A stretch of DNA of 64,000 nt from JACDHG01 sp963815295 (GCA_963815295.1 CAWFFZ010000008.1:372001-436000), one strand, 5' to 3'; positions 34,712 to 43,232 are shown, counted from the first letter of the stretch. Notes: generated by a model not told the origin, from the letters alone. Made by a program: numbers and translations.

Positions 34712-35983
34712 CGCAGCATCGCCGTCCAGGCGCCGACAAAGTCTGGATGGGTCTTTGTGGTGGCTTGTATGTCGTCGATCTCGAGGCCCTCGACCCGCAA
34801 CGCCAGGACAGCCGCCGCCTGGGCCATCCGGTGGTCGGCGTACGTGTGGAAGACGCCGGCATCCAGCGGTCGCGGGTCGATCGTCAGCCCGTCATCCGTC
34901 TCCTCGACCCGCCCGCCCAGCTGGGTGAGCTCGGCAGCGAGTGATCGCAACCGATCGGTCTCATGGCCACGCAGGTGCGCGATGCCTCGGAGGTGCGAGG
35001 GCGACGACGCCAGCGCTGCCACCGCGGCCACAACGGGCGTCAGTTCTCCAACGTCGTGCAGGTCGATGTCGATCCCGTCGACGCGACCGGTGCCGCGCAC
35101 GGTGAGTCCCTGCTCGTCGAGCCTCACGTCCGCGCCCCACAGTTCGCAGATCGCTCGCAACGCATCACCAGCTTGGGTGGTGCTGCGTGGCCAGCCCGCC
35201 ACTGTGACCGACCCGCCGCTGACCACCGCCGCCGCGACGAACGGAGCGGCGTTGCTGAGGTCAGGCTCGATCGTGGTGTCCAGGGCATTCACCCGGCCCG
35301 GATGCACCTTCCAGCGGTTCGGCTCGTCGGTCTCGACGACGGCTCCTCGCTCGCGCAGCATCGCGACGGTCATGTCGATGTGCGGCTGCGAGGGAACTGG
35401 CTTTCCGTCGTGGCGTACGTCGACACCCTCGTCGTAGCGCGCGCCCGACAGCAACAGGGCCGACACGAACTGCGAGGACGACGACGCGTCGATGGTCACG
35501 ACGCCGCCGGCGACAGCGCCTCGCCCGCGAAGCATGAAGGGCAGCGACTCGACACCGGGATCGAGGTCGACTCCTAAGTGAGCGGAGTGCTTCGAGGACG
35601 GCGCTCATCGGACGTTCGCGGGCTCGTGGGTCACCGTCGAAGTCGACAGGACCCTCGGCCAGGGCTGCGACGGGAGGGAGGAACCGCATCACTGTCCCAG
35701 CCAGGCCGCAGTCCACCTGCGCAGGGCCGGCGAGCGAGCCGGGCGTGACGGTGACTGCGTCGGCTGAAGGCTGAATCCCGACGCCGAGTGCCGACAATCC
35801 GGCCATCATCAAGGTGGTGTCGCGCGCGAGCAAGGGGGCATGAATTGTGGACGGCCGGTCGGCCAGGGCGGCGAGCACCAGAGCACGACTGGTCTGCGAC
35901 TTCGAGCCGGGCACGGTCAGGCTCGCGTGAATCGGCTCAGCGGCGTACGGCGCCGACCAGCCGTTGCTCGTCTCAGTCGTCAC
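34708..35983 (-). CDS. aroA: 3-phosphoshikimate 1-carboxyvinyltransferase (frameshifted)
   Basis: EPSP synthase of the shikimate pathway. The N-terminal half (GTG at 35983; VPGSKSQTSRALVLAALA, LAGTVMRFLPPVAALA, DGDPRARERPM) and C-terminal half (SSSSQFVSALLL, VAGWPRSTTQAGD, LRGHETDRL) lie in adjacent frames. Skipping the A at about 35575 in TCACTTAGGAGTC restores SLGVDLDPGVESLPF and one protein of about 424 residues, the normal length. The enzyme is essential in prototrophs, so the frame break is very likely a sequence error. The gene overlaps rsgA by 4 nt. Confidence 0.88.
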
Positions 35984-35997
35984 GCCCAGCGTCTAAT

Positions 35998-36489
35998 TCA
36001 GCCTGGGGTGAGTTGACTGGCGCGCTCGCGTGCCCTGGCCGCGCGGCGGCGGGCTCGCCACGCAAGGCTGGGCTTGCCCGCGGTGTCGACGCTGGCGAGC
36101 ATGAGCCCACCCATCATCGAGACGTTCTTGAAGAAGTGGACCTGTTGGTTGGCTCGTTTCTGGGGATCGCTCTCCTCCCAGAAGCGGTGCACGCCGAGCG
36201 TGGTCGGGACCATCGTGGCAACGAGGGCGAGCGCCGAGAGCCGTGGCGCCCGGCCGGTGGCGAGGCAGAACCCCCCCACGACGTGGATGATTCCGTTCAG
36301 CTGAACCATCTGCTTGGCGTCCAAGGAGAACGGGAGCTGTTCGGTGGCCTTGTCGACCGCCGGTTCGAGCTTGTCGGTGACGGGCTCGGCCCGCTTTGCC
36401 AGGTGTTCGGCGTTCCGCAGCGCATGGATCCCGCCGGTGATGAACATCGACGACATCATCGGGCGAGCGAGCAATCTCACGAGAACCAT
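35998..36489 (-). CDS. DoxX-family membrane protein
   Basis: This is a 163-residue protein with about three to four membrane spans, in the DoxX/SURF4-like group. The first span contains SSMFITGGIHAL, and NGIIHVVGGFCLATGRAPRL follows. In actinobacteria related proteins take part in thiol-redox balance (a known partner system is SodA-SseA-DoxX in mycobacteria), but that link is by family only. It lies between aroA and the aspS gene on the same strand. The C-terminal tail is Arg-rich and probably cytoplasmic. Confidence 0.82.
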   Translation of the reverse strand: MVLVRLLARPMMSSMFITGGIHALRNAEHLAKRAEPVTDKLEPAVDKATEQLPFSLDAKQMVQLNGIIHVVGGFCLATGRAPRLSALALVATMVPTTLGVHRFWEESDPQKRANQQVHFFKNVSMMGGLMLASVDTAGKPSLAWRARRRAARARERASQLTPG

Positions 36490-36503
36490 GGGTCATTCTT
36501 ACC

Positions 36504-37808
36504 TCATGGCGCGAGGCGGTGCAGGTCTCGGGGGAACAGGGTTACCTGCCTGACGTTCTCGGCCTCGACGAGCCGTGCCACAAACCGCTCGAGGCCGATG
36601 GCGAAGCCTCCGTGTGGCGGGATTCCGTACCGAAATGCGTCGAGGTATGCCGCATACGGCTCAAGTGCGAGGCCGCGGGCTTGCAGGGCGTCGACGTAGT
36701 CGTCGTACCGGTGCAGCCGCTGGGCGCCGCTGACGAGCTCGATGCCCCGGAAGATCAAGTCGAACGACCGTGACCAGTGCGGTTCCGAGGGGTCGGGGTG
36801 GCTGTAGAACGCCCGATGCGCGGTGGGATAGCCCTCGACGACAACGAAGTCGCTGTCATGCACGCGTCTGCCCCATTCGCCGACCGCACGTTCGTGCGCT
36901 GGGGCGAGGTCTGGCTCGTCTGCGGGTGCGCCGGCGATCTCCAGGGCCTTGCGGAAGTGGATGACGGGGAGCTCGTCCGGCACCCGTGGCATGTCGACCT
37001 CCAACAACGCGACGGCGGCCGTAGCACGGGCCAGGACGCTGGCCACCATGCCGGCAATCACGTCGCGCAGCACAGCCACGACGTCGTGGTGGTCGTCGAT
37101 GAAGCCCAGCTCAACGTCGAGCGAGACGTATTCGGCGAGATGGCGGACGGTGTCGTGCGGCTCGGCCCGGAAGACCGGTCCCACCTCGTACACCCGCTCG
37201 AACACGCCGACCAGCACCTGCTTGTAGAACTGCGGCGACTGGGCGAGGTAGGCGGGACGGCCGAAGTAGTCCACCGCGAAGACGTTTGCGCCGGACTCGG
37301 TCGCGGACTCGACCAGCTTCGGGCTGTGAACCTCGACGAAGTCGGAGGCGTCGAGGGTGTCCCGGAACCCCTGCAGGGCGGCAGCCGCGAGCCGCCAGTA
37401 TGCCTGTCGCCGGGGGTGGCGCAACGTCACCTGGGCGTGGTCCAGGACCGTGGGCAGGCTGGCGCTGATGTTGGGTCGCCAGAGCTCGATGGCCGGTGTC
37501 TGGGCTGCCTCACCGAGGGGCGTGATCACGGGGTCGGTCAGCTCGACGCCTCCCGGCGCCTGCTGGTTGGGGCTGGCGACCCCGACCACGTCGACGGTCG
37601 TCTCCTCGGGCAGCGTCTCGACCTGGGCGATCGTAAGCTCGTCCCGGACGACGACCTGGGCCGTACCGGTCCGGTCGCGGATGACGAGGAACGTCAGGCC
37701 GGAGAGACGGCGGCGGCGGTGGACCCACCCGTTGAGGCGAACGGGCTGGCCGGCCCTGTCGACGTACGACGAGAGCTCGGACGTGAGTGTGCGTGGCAGC
37801 GAAGTCAT
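36504..37808 (-). CDS. aspS: Archaeal-type aspartyl-tRNA synthetase, probably nondiscriminating
   Basis: This is a 434-residue class II enzyme lacking the bacterial GAD insertion. An OB-fold anticodon domain (VRLNGWVHRRRRLSGLTFLVIRD) is followed by motif 2 (FRAEPHDTVRHLAEY) and motif 3 (GFAIGLERFVARLVE). This is the short archaeal/eukaryotic layout. The His in GWVHRR matches the position where a Trp makes archaeal AspRS specific for tRNA-Asp, so relaxed charging of tRNA-Asn with later GatCAB amidation is likely. GGAGGTG precedes the ATG at 37808 and lies in a T-box leader hairpin. Confidence 0.85.
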   Translation of the reverse strand: MTSLPRTLTSELSSYVDRAGQPVRLNGWVHRRRRLSGLTFLVIRDRTGTAQVVVRDELTIAQVETLPEETTVDVVGVASPNQQAPGGVELTDPVITPLGEAAQTPAIELWRPNISASLPTVLDHAQVTLRHPRRQAYWRLAAAALQGFRDTLDASDFVEVHSPKLVESATESGANVFAVDYFGRPAYLAQSPQFYKQVLVGVFERVYEVGPVFRAEPHDTVRHLAEYVSLDVELGFIDDHHDVVAVLRDVIAGMVASVLARATAAVALLEVDMPRVPDELPVIHFRKALEIAGAPADEPDLAPAHERAVGEWGRRVHDSDFVVVEGYPTAHRAFYSHPDPSEPHWSRSFDLIFRGIELVSGAQRLHRYDDYVDALQARGLALEPYAAYLDAFRYGIPPHGGFAIGLERFVARLVEAENVRQVTLFPRDLHRLAP

Positions 37809-38012
37809 GAGACACCTCCAGAGGACGGAGCCCTGGAGGCGTGGGCGACGGGCAAGCTCGCGGTGCCACCACACCTTCGCCGGCGAGATGCCGACCTTTG
37901 AGACGTCCAGCTCGGAAGTGTCTTCGCTACGCGTCCGAAGTCCGCCCTCTCAGCCAGGGGCGGATCTCTGTGCTTGCGGGGTCGCGCGGCTACTCGTCTT
38001 CGTCGTTGCTGT
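37809..38012 (-). ncRNA. T-box riboswitch (translational type) upstream of aspS
   Basis: The minus-strand leader carries the invariant T-box sequence TGGTGGCACCGCG (37859-37871), which pairs with the acceptor end of uncharged tRNA. Downstream, CCTCCAG and CTGGAGG (within 37812-37837) can form a hairpin hiding the ribosome site. This is the translational arrangement known for actinobacterial T-boxes. A -10-like TAGACT at 38020-38025 would start the RNA near 38012. I could not assign the specifier codon with confidence. GAC and AAC triplets both occur in the leader. Confidence 0.8.
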
Positions 38013-38043
38013 TGGGACGAGTCTATGTGACAGGCTGGACCTC

Positions 38044-38829
38044 ATGTGTGGGCGCTACGCCGCGAGCAGCAAGCCCGACGATCTCGTCGAGGAGTTCGAG
38101 GTCGACCGGGTTGATGTGCGCGTACCGCTGGAGGCCGACTACAACGTGGCACCGACGAAAGATGTCTACGCCGTTTTCGACCGGATTCCGCGCGACGGGC
38201 CGAAGGACGCCGATCCTGTACGTCGGCTGGCCCCGGTGCGCTGGGGACTTATCCCGTCATGGGCGAAGGACGCCGCCATCGGGAATCGGATGATCAACGC
38301 CCGGGTGGAGACATTGGCCGAGAAGCCGGCCTACCGTCGGGCGTTCGCCCAGCGCCGGTGTCTGCTGCCGGCCGACGGCTATTACGAGTGGTATCCCACC
38401 CAACAGCTCGGCAAGTCCGGCAAGCCGCTGAAGCAACCCTTCTTCATCCGCCCGCGAGACGGTGGTCTCTTGGCGATGGCGGGGCTGTACGAGATCTGGC
38501 GCGACAAGACCGTTGCCGACGAGTCGGCGGATGGGGCCTTCCTGTGGTCGGTGACGGTGATCACCACGTCCGCAGAAGACGAGCTGGGCCACATCCACGA
38601 CCGGATGCCGATGGTGGTCGAGCGAAACCGTTACACCGACTGGCTTGACCCGAAGGTCGCCGGCACAACCGAGCTGGCGCGGATCCTGGTGCCGGCCGCA
38701 CCGGGACAGCTCGAGGCGTTTCCCGTCTCCACGCAGGTCAACGACGTACGAAACAACGGGGCCGACCTGGTCCGACCCCTCGACCCAGTCGACGAGGCCG
38801 CGATGGCCGACGGGTTGTTTGAGGTATGA
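38044..38829 (+). CDS. SOS response-associated peptidase-like protein (SRAP/YedK/HMCES)
   Basis: This is a 261-residue single-domain SRAP protein. It starts MCGRYA, so Cys2 is exposed after Met removal and can form a thiazolidine cross-link to abasic sites in single-stranded DNA. The family's Asn, His and Glu sites appear in YNVAPTKD, MINARVET and HDRMPMVV. It shields abasic sites during replication. Its position beside sigR matches Rv3226c. The stop overlaps the next gene's ATG (ATGA), indicating coupled translation. Confidence 0.93.
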   Translation: MCGRYAASSKPDDLVEEFEVDRVDVRVPLEADYNVAPTKDVYAVFDRIPRDGPKDADPVRRLAPVRWGLIPSWAKDAAIGNRMINARVETLAEKPAYRRAFAQRRCLLPADGYYEWYPTQQLGKSGKPLKQPFFIRPRDGGLLAMAGLYEIWRDKTVADESADGAFLWSVTVITTSAEDELGHIHDRMPMVVERNRYTDWLDPKVAGTTELARILVPAAPGQLEAFPVSTQVNDVRNNGADLVRPLDPVDEAAMADGLFEV

Positions 38830-39458
38830 CCACACAGGTACGCGTCATCGCGACCGAGCACGGTGACGCGCGTCTGCACACCGACCGGTCTCGTCACCCG
38901 GTCGCAACCCTGGTGCTTGGTCATGGTGCCGGCCGGGGCGAGGATTCGCCCGACCTGGAGGCCTTGGCCAGTGCACTGCCCCGCCAGGGGATCACGGTGT
39001 TCCGGATCGAGCAGCCGTGGCACGTGGCCGGTAAGAGCGTCGCCGCCCGACCGGCCGTGCTGGACGCCGTCACCGTTGCCTGTGTCAACGCGATCCGTGC
39101 GCGTACGCCGTTGGTGCTCGGCGGTCGCAGCGCCGGAGCCCGCGTCGCGTGTCGGCTGGCCTCGTCGCTGGGCGCGGTGGGCTGCCTCGCCCTCGCGTTC
39201 CCGCTCCATCCGCCGGGCAAGCCCGAGAAGACCCGTCTGCCGGAGCTGGTCGGTGCTGGCGTGCCGACCTTTGTCGTTCAGGGGGAGCGGGATGTGTTCG
39301 GCGGGCCTGACGCCTTCCCTGACGCCACGGAGCTCACGGTGATCCCCGAGGCGGACCACGGTTTCAAGGTCCCGAAGCGTGCTGCCCTGACCCAAGAGGA
39401 GACCTTCGACCTCGTCGTCGAAGCGGTTGTCGAATGGGTCACCGTCCGGGTGGCTTGA
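38826..39458 (+). CDS. Alpha/beta hydrolase of the Tex30/KANL3-like group
   Basis: This is a 210-residue small alpha/beta-fold protein. Oxyanion loop VLGHGAGRGEDSPD, nucleophile elbow GGRSAGARVA, an acid-containing strand VVQGERDVFGG and the catalytic His in EADHGFKVPK are in order. This is the KANL3/Tex30 branch of the dienelactone-hydrolase-like enzymes. Substrate unknown. The ATG overlaps the SRAP stop by 4 nt. The sigR promoter starts only 9 bp after its stop. Confidence 0.84.
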   Translation: MTTQVRVIATEHGDARLHTDRSRHPVATLVLGHGAGRGEDSPDLEALASALPRQGITVFRIEQPWHVAGKSVAARPAVLDAVTVACVNAIRARTPLVLGGRSAGARVACRLASSLGAVGCLALAFPLHPPGKPEKTRLPELVGAGVPTFVVQGERDVFGGPDAFPDATELTVIPEADHGFKVPKRAALTQEETFDLVVEAVVEWVTVRVA

Positions 39459-39466
39459 CAGCGGCC

Positions 39467-39493
39467 GGGAATGATCGCCCGGCCGGTGGCGTT
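39467..39493 (+). promoter_or_regulatory. SigR-type promoter (GGGAAT-N18-GTT)
   Basis: GGGAAT at 39467-39472 is followed after exactly 18 bases by GTT at 39491-39493. This matches the consensus of SigR/SigH promoters of actinobacteria. It lies about 150 bp upstream of the sigR ATG and reads toward it, consistent with the known positive autoregulation of sigR. Confidence 0.8.
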
Positions 39494-39644
39494 ACAGCAA
39501 CGTACCCATCGTGGGTGTCGAGGATCGTCTGCCGGGAGGTCTGCTCGCATGGTTGCCGGTGCAACGTGCCCAACAGCCCCTGATGCCAGCGCCTCGATCC
39601 TTGCCGAGATTGAACGTCAGGAGTGGCCGCTACCCTTGCCTGTG

Positions 39645-40256
39645 ATGACAGACCAGCCAGTGACCGAGACGGTCGAAGAGCGCACCGCACGATTCGAACG
39701 CGACGCGCTCGTCTACCTTGACCAGCTGTATTCCGCCGCGATGCGGATGACGCGCAACCCGCACGACGCCGAAGACCTGGTTCAAGACACCTACGCCAAG
39801 GCGTTCGCGGCGTTCCACCAGTTCAAGGAAGGCACCAACCTCAAGGCGTGGCTCTATCGCATCTTGACCAACTCGTTCATCAACACCTATCGCAAGAAGC
39901 AGCGCCAGCCTGCACAGGATCCGCACGAGCAGATCGAGGACTGGCAGCTTGCCCGCGCTGAGGGACACACCCCCGCAGGGCTCAAGTCCGCGGAGACCCA
40001 GGCGCTCGAGCACCTTCCTGACAGTGACGTGAAGGCAGCGTTGCAACAGATCCCCGAGGACTTCCGGCTTGCGGTCTACCTCGCCGACGTCGAGGGGTTC
40101 GCCTACAAGGAGATCGCCGAGATCATGGGTACTCCCGTTGGCACGGTGATGTCGCGCCTGCACCGCGGGCGCAGTCAGCTGCGCATCCTGCTCGCCGACT
40201 ATGCGCGCGGTAGAGGCCTCGTGCGAGAGAAGCTCGAGGCGGAGGTGACGCCATGA
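39645..40256 (+). CDS. sigR: ECF sigma factor SigR/SigH, thiol-stress response
   Basis: This is a 203-residue group IV sigma factor. Region 2 (LDQLYSAAMRMTRNPHDAEDLVQDTYAKAF, in two helices) and region 4 (IPEDFRLAVYLADVEGFAYKEIAEIM... GTVMSRLHRGR) flank a charged linker. It directs RNA polymerase to oxidative/thiol-stress genes. The ATG at 39645 is near-leaderless (TACCCT at 39631-39636). A second in-frame ATG at 39549, with GGGAGG 9 nt upstream, would add 32 N-terminal residues and lies on the transcript from the SigR promoter. It overlaps rsrA by 4 nt. Position matches Rv3223c. Confidence 0.95.
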   Translation: MTDQPVTETVEERTARFERDALVYLDQLYSAAMRMTRNPHDAEDLVQDTYAKAFAAFHQFKEGTNLKAWLYRILTNSFINTYRKKQRQPAQDPHEQIEDWQLARAEGHTPAGLKSAETQALEHLPDSDVKAALQQIPEDFRLAVYLADVEGFAYKEIAEIMGTPVGTVMSRLHRGRSQLRILLADYARGRGLVREKLEAEVTP

Positions 40257-40534
40257 GCTGCGGCAAGCATCACGACGTCGACTGTTCGCAGATCCTGGAG
40301 CGCGTCTACGTCTTCATCGACGACGAGCTCGAGACGGCTGACTGCCGACAGATCCAGGAGCATCTCGACGAGTGTGGACCCTGTCTGCGTGAAGTCGACC
40401 TGGAGCGGCTCGTCAAGGCGCTCGTGGCACGTTCATGCACGGAGAGTGCTCCTGTCGAGCTGCGCCAGCGGGTAATGTTCTCGATTCGCCAGGTGCAGCT
40501 CGAGATCTCCGAGCGCCGACTCGACCTCGACTAA
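40253..40534 (+). CDS. rsrA: Zinc anti-sigma factor RsrA
   Basis: This is a 93-residue anti-sigma factor of the ZAS family. The zinc ligands C11, H37, C41 and C44 (HLDECGPC) fall at exactly the positions known for Streptomyces coelicolor RsrA, and C3, C31 and a late Cys (ARSC) are also kept. Oxidation of the Cys residues releases zinc and frees SigR. The ATG overlaps the sigR stop (ATGA), so the two are made in balance. A strong terminator follows. Confidence 0.95.
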   Translation: MSCGKHHDVDCSQILERVYVFIDDELETADCRQIQEHLDECGPCLREVDLERLVKALVARSCTESAPVELRQRVMFSIRQVQLEISERRLDLD

Positions 40535-40542
40535 GACAGACT

Positions 40543-40571
40543 GAAGGCCCCGTCCAATGGACGGGGCCTTC
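40543..40571 (+). terminator. Rho-independent terminator after sigR-rsrA
   Basis: A 13-bp perfect stem (40543-40555 with 40559-40571) with an AAT loop lies 9 bp after the rsrA stop. It is GC-rich with a CTTC tail. It also separates the convergent bL37 gene. Confidence 0.85.
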
Positions 40572-40614
40572 GACGTCGTCGAGACACCGGTTGCCCGGTG
40601 GCAGAACACCCTCG

Positions 40615-40689
40615 TCAGGCGTTGGGGCGCTTGCCGTGGTTGGCGCGCTTCTTGCGACGAGCGCGACGCTTGCGGCCGGTCTTGCTCAT
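40615..40689 (-). CDS. Ribosomal protein bL37 (24 residues)
   Basis: The reading frame gives 24 residues, MSKTGRKRRARRK... NHGKRPNA, very basic, matching the actinobacterial 50S protein bL37 (AURKAIP1/COX24-domain family) seen in mycobacterial ribosome structures. AGGAGG lies 5 nt before the ATG at 40689, which supports translation of so short a gene. It lies convergent to sigR-rsrA. At 75 bp it is easily missed by gene finders. Confidence 0.88.
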   Translation of the reverse strand: MSKTGRKRRARRKKRANHGKRPNA

Positions 40690-40763
40690 CAGTCCTCCTG
40701 GATTGCTGTGCAGATGCAGGCCCCTAGTGTCGCAGATGACCGCCCTCCGAGAGGAATCGACCG

Positions 40764-41153
40764 ATGCCCACTCCTGGCCTGCAACCTGATTCGCACATCG
40801 AAACCCATCACGTAGTGGCGGAGGGCGACACGGCACGCTCGCTGGGATCCGGGGACCTCGACGTGCTTGCGACGCCCCGCCTGCTTGCGTGGATGGAGGG
40901 CGCGACCTGTGCTCTGCTTGCGAGCAACCTTGCGCCGGGGGAGACCTCGGTCGGCACTCGGATCGGTGTCGAACACCTCAAGGCGAGTCCGGTCGGTGCG
41001 CGCCTCACCGTCAGGGCAGAACTCGTGCACCAGGACGGCCGGCTGGTGAGGTTCCGAGTTGTGGCCGAGCACGATGGTGCCGCCGTCGTCGGAACCGGAG
41101 AGATCACCCGAGTGGTCGTCGACTCCGCACGCTTCCTCGCGCGGTTGACATGA
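40764..41153 (+). CDS. Hotdog-fold thioesterase
   Basis: This is a 129-residue single-domain protein with the hotdog fold of the fluoroacetyl-CoA-specific thioesterase-like family. It has the helix ATPRLLAWMEGATCALLASNLAPGETS in two parts (residues 35-60), then VGTRIGVEHLKASPVGA and the strands of the sheet. The acidic residue and the His in this region fit hydrolysis of acyl-CoA. Substrate unknown. The ATG at 40764 is preceded by GAGAGG. A GNAT gene is convergent. Confidence 0.85.
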   Translation: MPTPGLQPDSHIETHHVVAEGDTARSLGSGDLDVLATPRLLAWMEGATCALLASNLAPGETSVGTRIGVEHLKASPVGARLTVRAELVHQDGRLVRFRVVAEHDGAAVVGTGEITRVVVDSARFLARLT

Positions 41154-41161
41154 GGCCGGCG

Positions 41162-41704
41162 TCAGCGCCTCTTGAGGAGGTACAGGCACTCGTCCGAATG
41201 CGCCCGGACCAAGCGGCCAGACTCATCGAGCTCGTCCCACTCATCGATGACCCGACCATGTGACCACTCGACATAGCCCAGTCGCTCGTACAGCCGGCGT
41301 GCGCCGCTGTTGTCCGGGCCAACCCCTACCCCGAGACCTGGTGCTCCGTGCTCAGCCGCCAACTGCTCGGCGGTGTTGATCAAGACTGTTCCTACGCCGC
41401 GACCCTGTGGGCGCGCCTCGAGTGCGTTCATCTCCCAGACCCCAGGAAACGAGTCGCGGATTGGCTGGTACTTGGATTCCTTCAACAGCGTCATCCGGCC
41501 GACAACGTGATCGTGCTGCCACGCTGTGAGGTAGATGGCTAGGTCCTGCTGCTGTAAGGCCCAGCGCTCCCGATGGTGTGCCAAGTCCAACTGAGATTGG
41601 TCGAGCCGCTCCAGGAGGCCGATCAACTCTTGGCTGCACGGTTTCACTTCGACGGAAGGCATCCGTGAGAGTTTGCACGCCTGCAGATCGCCGAACAAAG
41701 TCAT
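41162..41704 (-). CDS. GNAT-family N-acetyltransferase
   Basis: This is a 180-residue protein with one GNAT domain. It contains VWEMNALEARPQGRGVGTVLI (acetyl-CoA pyrophosphate loop Q/RxxGxG/A) and a following helix AEQLAAEHGA, then DNSGARRLYERLGY, the family's conserved closing helix. Substrate unknown. The start at 41704 may be replaced by the ATG at 41662 (MPSVEVKP). It is convergent with the thioesterase gene and begins an accessory block that reaches to pdtaS. Confidence 0.84.
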   Translation of the reverse strand: MTLFGDLQACKLSRMPSVEVKPCSQELIGLLERLDQSQLDLAHHRERWALQQQDLAIYLTAWQHDHVVGRMTLLKESKYQPIRDSFPGVWEMNALEARPQGRGVGTVLINTAEQLAAEHGAPGLGVGVGPDNSGARRLYERLGYVEWSHGRVIDEWDELDESGRLVRAHSDECLYLLKRR

Positions 41705-41816
41705 TTACGGCCAGAGAACGCAGCGCCGATGAACTCGAGCAGGTCGACCACCTGTTCGGCATTGCCTGCCGGTCGCACGTGTGGGAATCTGCGTGGTGGA
41801 GTTGCCAGGAGGTCCA

Positions 41817-43220
41817 ATGAGTACCATGACCCACGGCCAGGTCATCGACGCGAGTGCTGTCGATGAGTTGCAGGCATCGTTTCGGGGTGAGCTCGTCCGG
41901 CCGACCGACGCTGGGTACGACGACCATCGCAAGGTGTGGAATGGCTCGATCGATCGCCGCCCTGGGCTCATCGCCCGGTGTGCCGGTGTAGCTGACGTCG
42001 CCGCCGCAGTCAGATTCGCGCGCCAGCGAGACTTGCTGGTGGCGGTGCGTGGAGGCGGCCACAGTTTTCCGGGACTGTCAGTCTGCGACGACGGCATGCT
42101 CATCGACCTCGGTCCGATGAAGGGGATCCGTGTGGATCCTGAGGCGCGCACGGTGCGAGCGCAGGCAGGCGTGCTCCTCGGCGAACTGGATCGCGAAACG
42201 CAGGAGTTCGGGCTCGCGGTTCCGGCGGGAATCGTCACGCACACCGGCCTCGCCGGCCTCACACTCGGCGGTGGCATCGGGTGGGTCATGCGCAAGTACG
42301 GGCTCACGATCGATCAGCTGCAGTCCGTGGACGTGATCACCGCCGACGGTGAGTTCGTGAAGGCTAGCGAGAACCAGAACGCCGACCTGTTCTGGGGCGT
42401 CCGGGGTGGCGGTGGAAACTTTGGCATTGTCACCGATTTCGAGTTCCGGCTGAGTCCGGTGGGTCCGTATGTCATGGCGGGCCCGGTCTTCTGGCTGATG
42501 GAAGACGCCCCGGAGGTGCTGCGCTTCTATCGCGACTGGATTGCCGACTGCCCGGACGAGCTCATGACGATTGCAGTGCAACGGAGGGCGCCAGCGCTGC
42601 CCATCGTTCCTCCGGACCTTGTCGGGAAGCACGTCATTGCGATCGCGGCCTGCTATGCAGGCCCGGTCGAGGATGGCGAACGGGTTTTACAGCCGCTCAA
42701 GGAATTCGGATCACCAGTGCTCGATCTCTGCCAACCGAAGCCGTTCCTCGCACATCAGAAGATGTTCGATCCGTCGTTCCGCCACGGCTGGTCTTACTAC
42801 GTCCGATCCTGTGATGTCGCGGCGCTCGACGATGACGTCATCGACATCGTTGTAGAGCACGGTAAACGCATCGTGTCGCCGATCACCAGCATCGCCCTGT
42901 GGCAGATGGGCGGAGCGGTTGCCCAGGTCGATGAAGACGCGACCGCGTTCAATGGTCGCAAGTCCGGGTTTACCTTCAACATCAACGGCAACAGCATGAC
43001 GGCAGACGGATTCGAGGCCGAGCGTCAATGGGCTCGCGACTACTGGTCCGCCCTAGCGCCGTACCACACCAGCGTCTACGTGAACTTCCTCATGGAAGAA
43101 GGCGAGGAGCGCGTCAGGCATGCCTACGGCACCCACAAGTACGACCGACTGAAGACACTCAAACGCAAGTACGACGCGACAAACTTCTTCAGGCTGAACC
43201 AGAACATCAAACCCGACTGA
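41817..43220 (+). CDS. FAD-linked oxidoreductase of the berberine-bridge type
   Basis: This is a 467-residue flavoprotein with a PCMH-type FAD-binding domain. The covalent-FAD His lies in VRGGGHSFPG (about residue 80), and the pocket Gly loop in GLTLGGGIGWVMRKYG. A BBE C-terminal motif (NFFRLNQNIKP) closes the fold. The usual second FAD-linking Cys is not seen, so the FAD is probably held by one bond. It oxidises a sugar, alcohol or aromatic; substrate unknown. AGGAGG precedes the ATG at 41817. It is convergent with the broken HNH gene. Confidence 0.9.
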   Translation: MSTMTHGQVIDASAVDELQASFRGELVRPTDAGYDDHRKVWNGSIDRRPGLIARCAGVADVAAAVRFARQRDLLVAVRGGGHSFPGLSVCDDGMLIDLGPMKGIRVDPEARTVRAQAGVLLGELDRETQEFGLAVPAGIVTHTGLAGLTLGGGIGWVMRKYGLTIDQLQSVDVITADGEFVKASENQNADLFWGVRGGGGNFGIVTDFEFRLSPVGPYVMAGPVFWLMEDAPEVLRFYRDWIADCPDELMTIAVQRRAPALPIVPPDLVGKHVIAIAACYAGPVEDGERVLQPLKEFGSPVLDLCQPKPFLAHQKMFDPSFRHGWSYYVRSCDVAALDDDVIDIVVEHGKRIVSPITSIALWQMGGAVAQVDEDATAFNGRKSGFTFNINGNSMTADGFEAERQWARDYWSALAPYHTSVYVNFLMEEGEERVRHAYGTHKYDRLKTLKRKYDATNFFRLNQNIKPD

Positions 43221-43232
43221 CGCCGCGGAGTA

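Noticed and set aside
35570..35585. CTT AGG at the aroA break resembles the yeast Ty1 +1 programmed frameshift site.
   Set aside because: No bacterial precedent for aroA, and the same kind of +1 break occurs in eight other genes with unrelated sequences, so a general sequence error explains it better.
37930..37965. CTGAGA in the aspS leader as a thiamine (TPP) riboswitch.
   Set aside because: The other conserved TPP-riboswitch elements are absent, while the T-box sequence and hairpin are clear.
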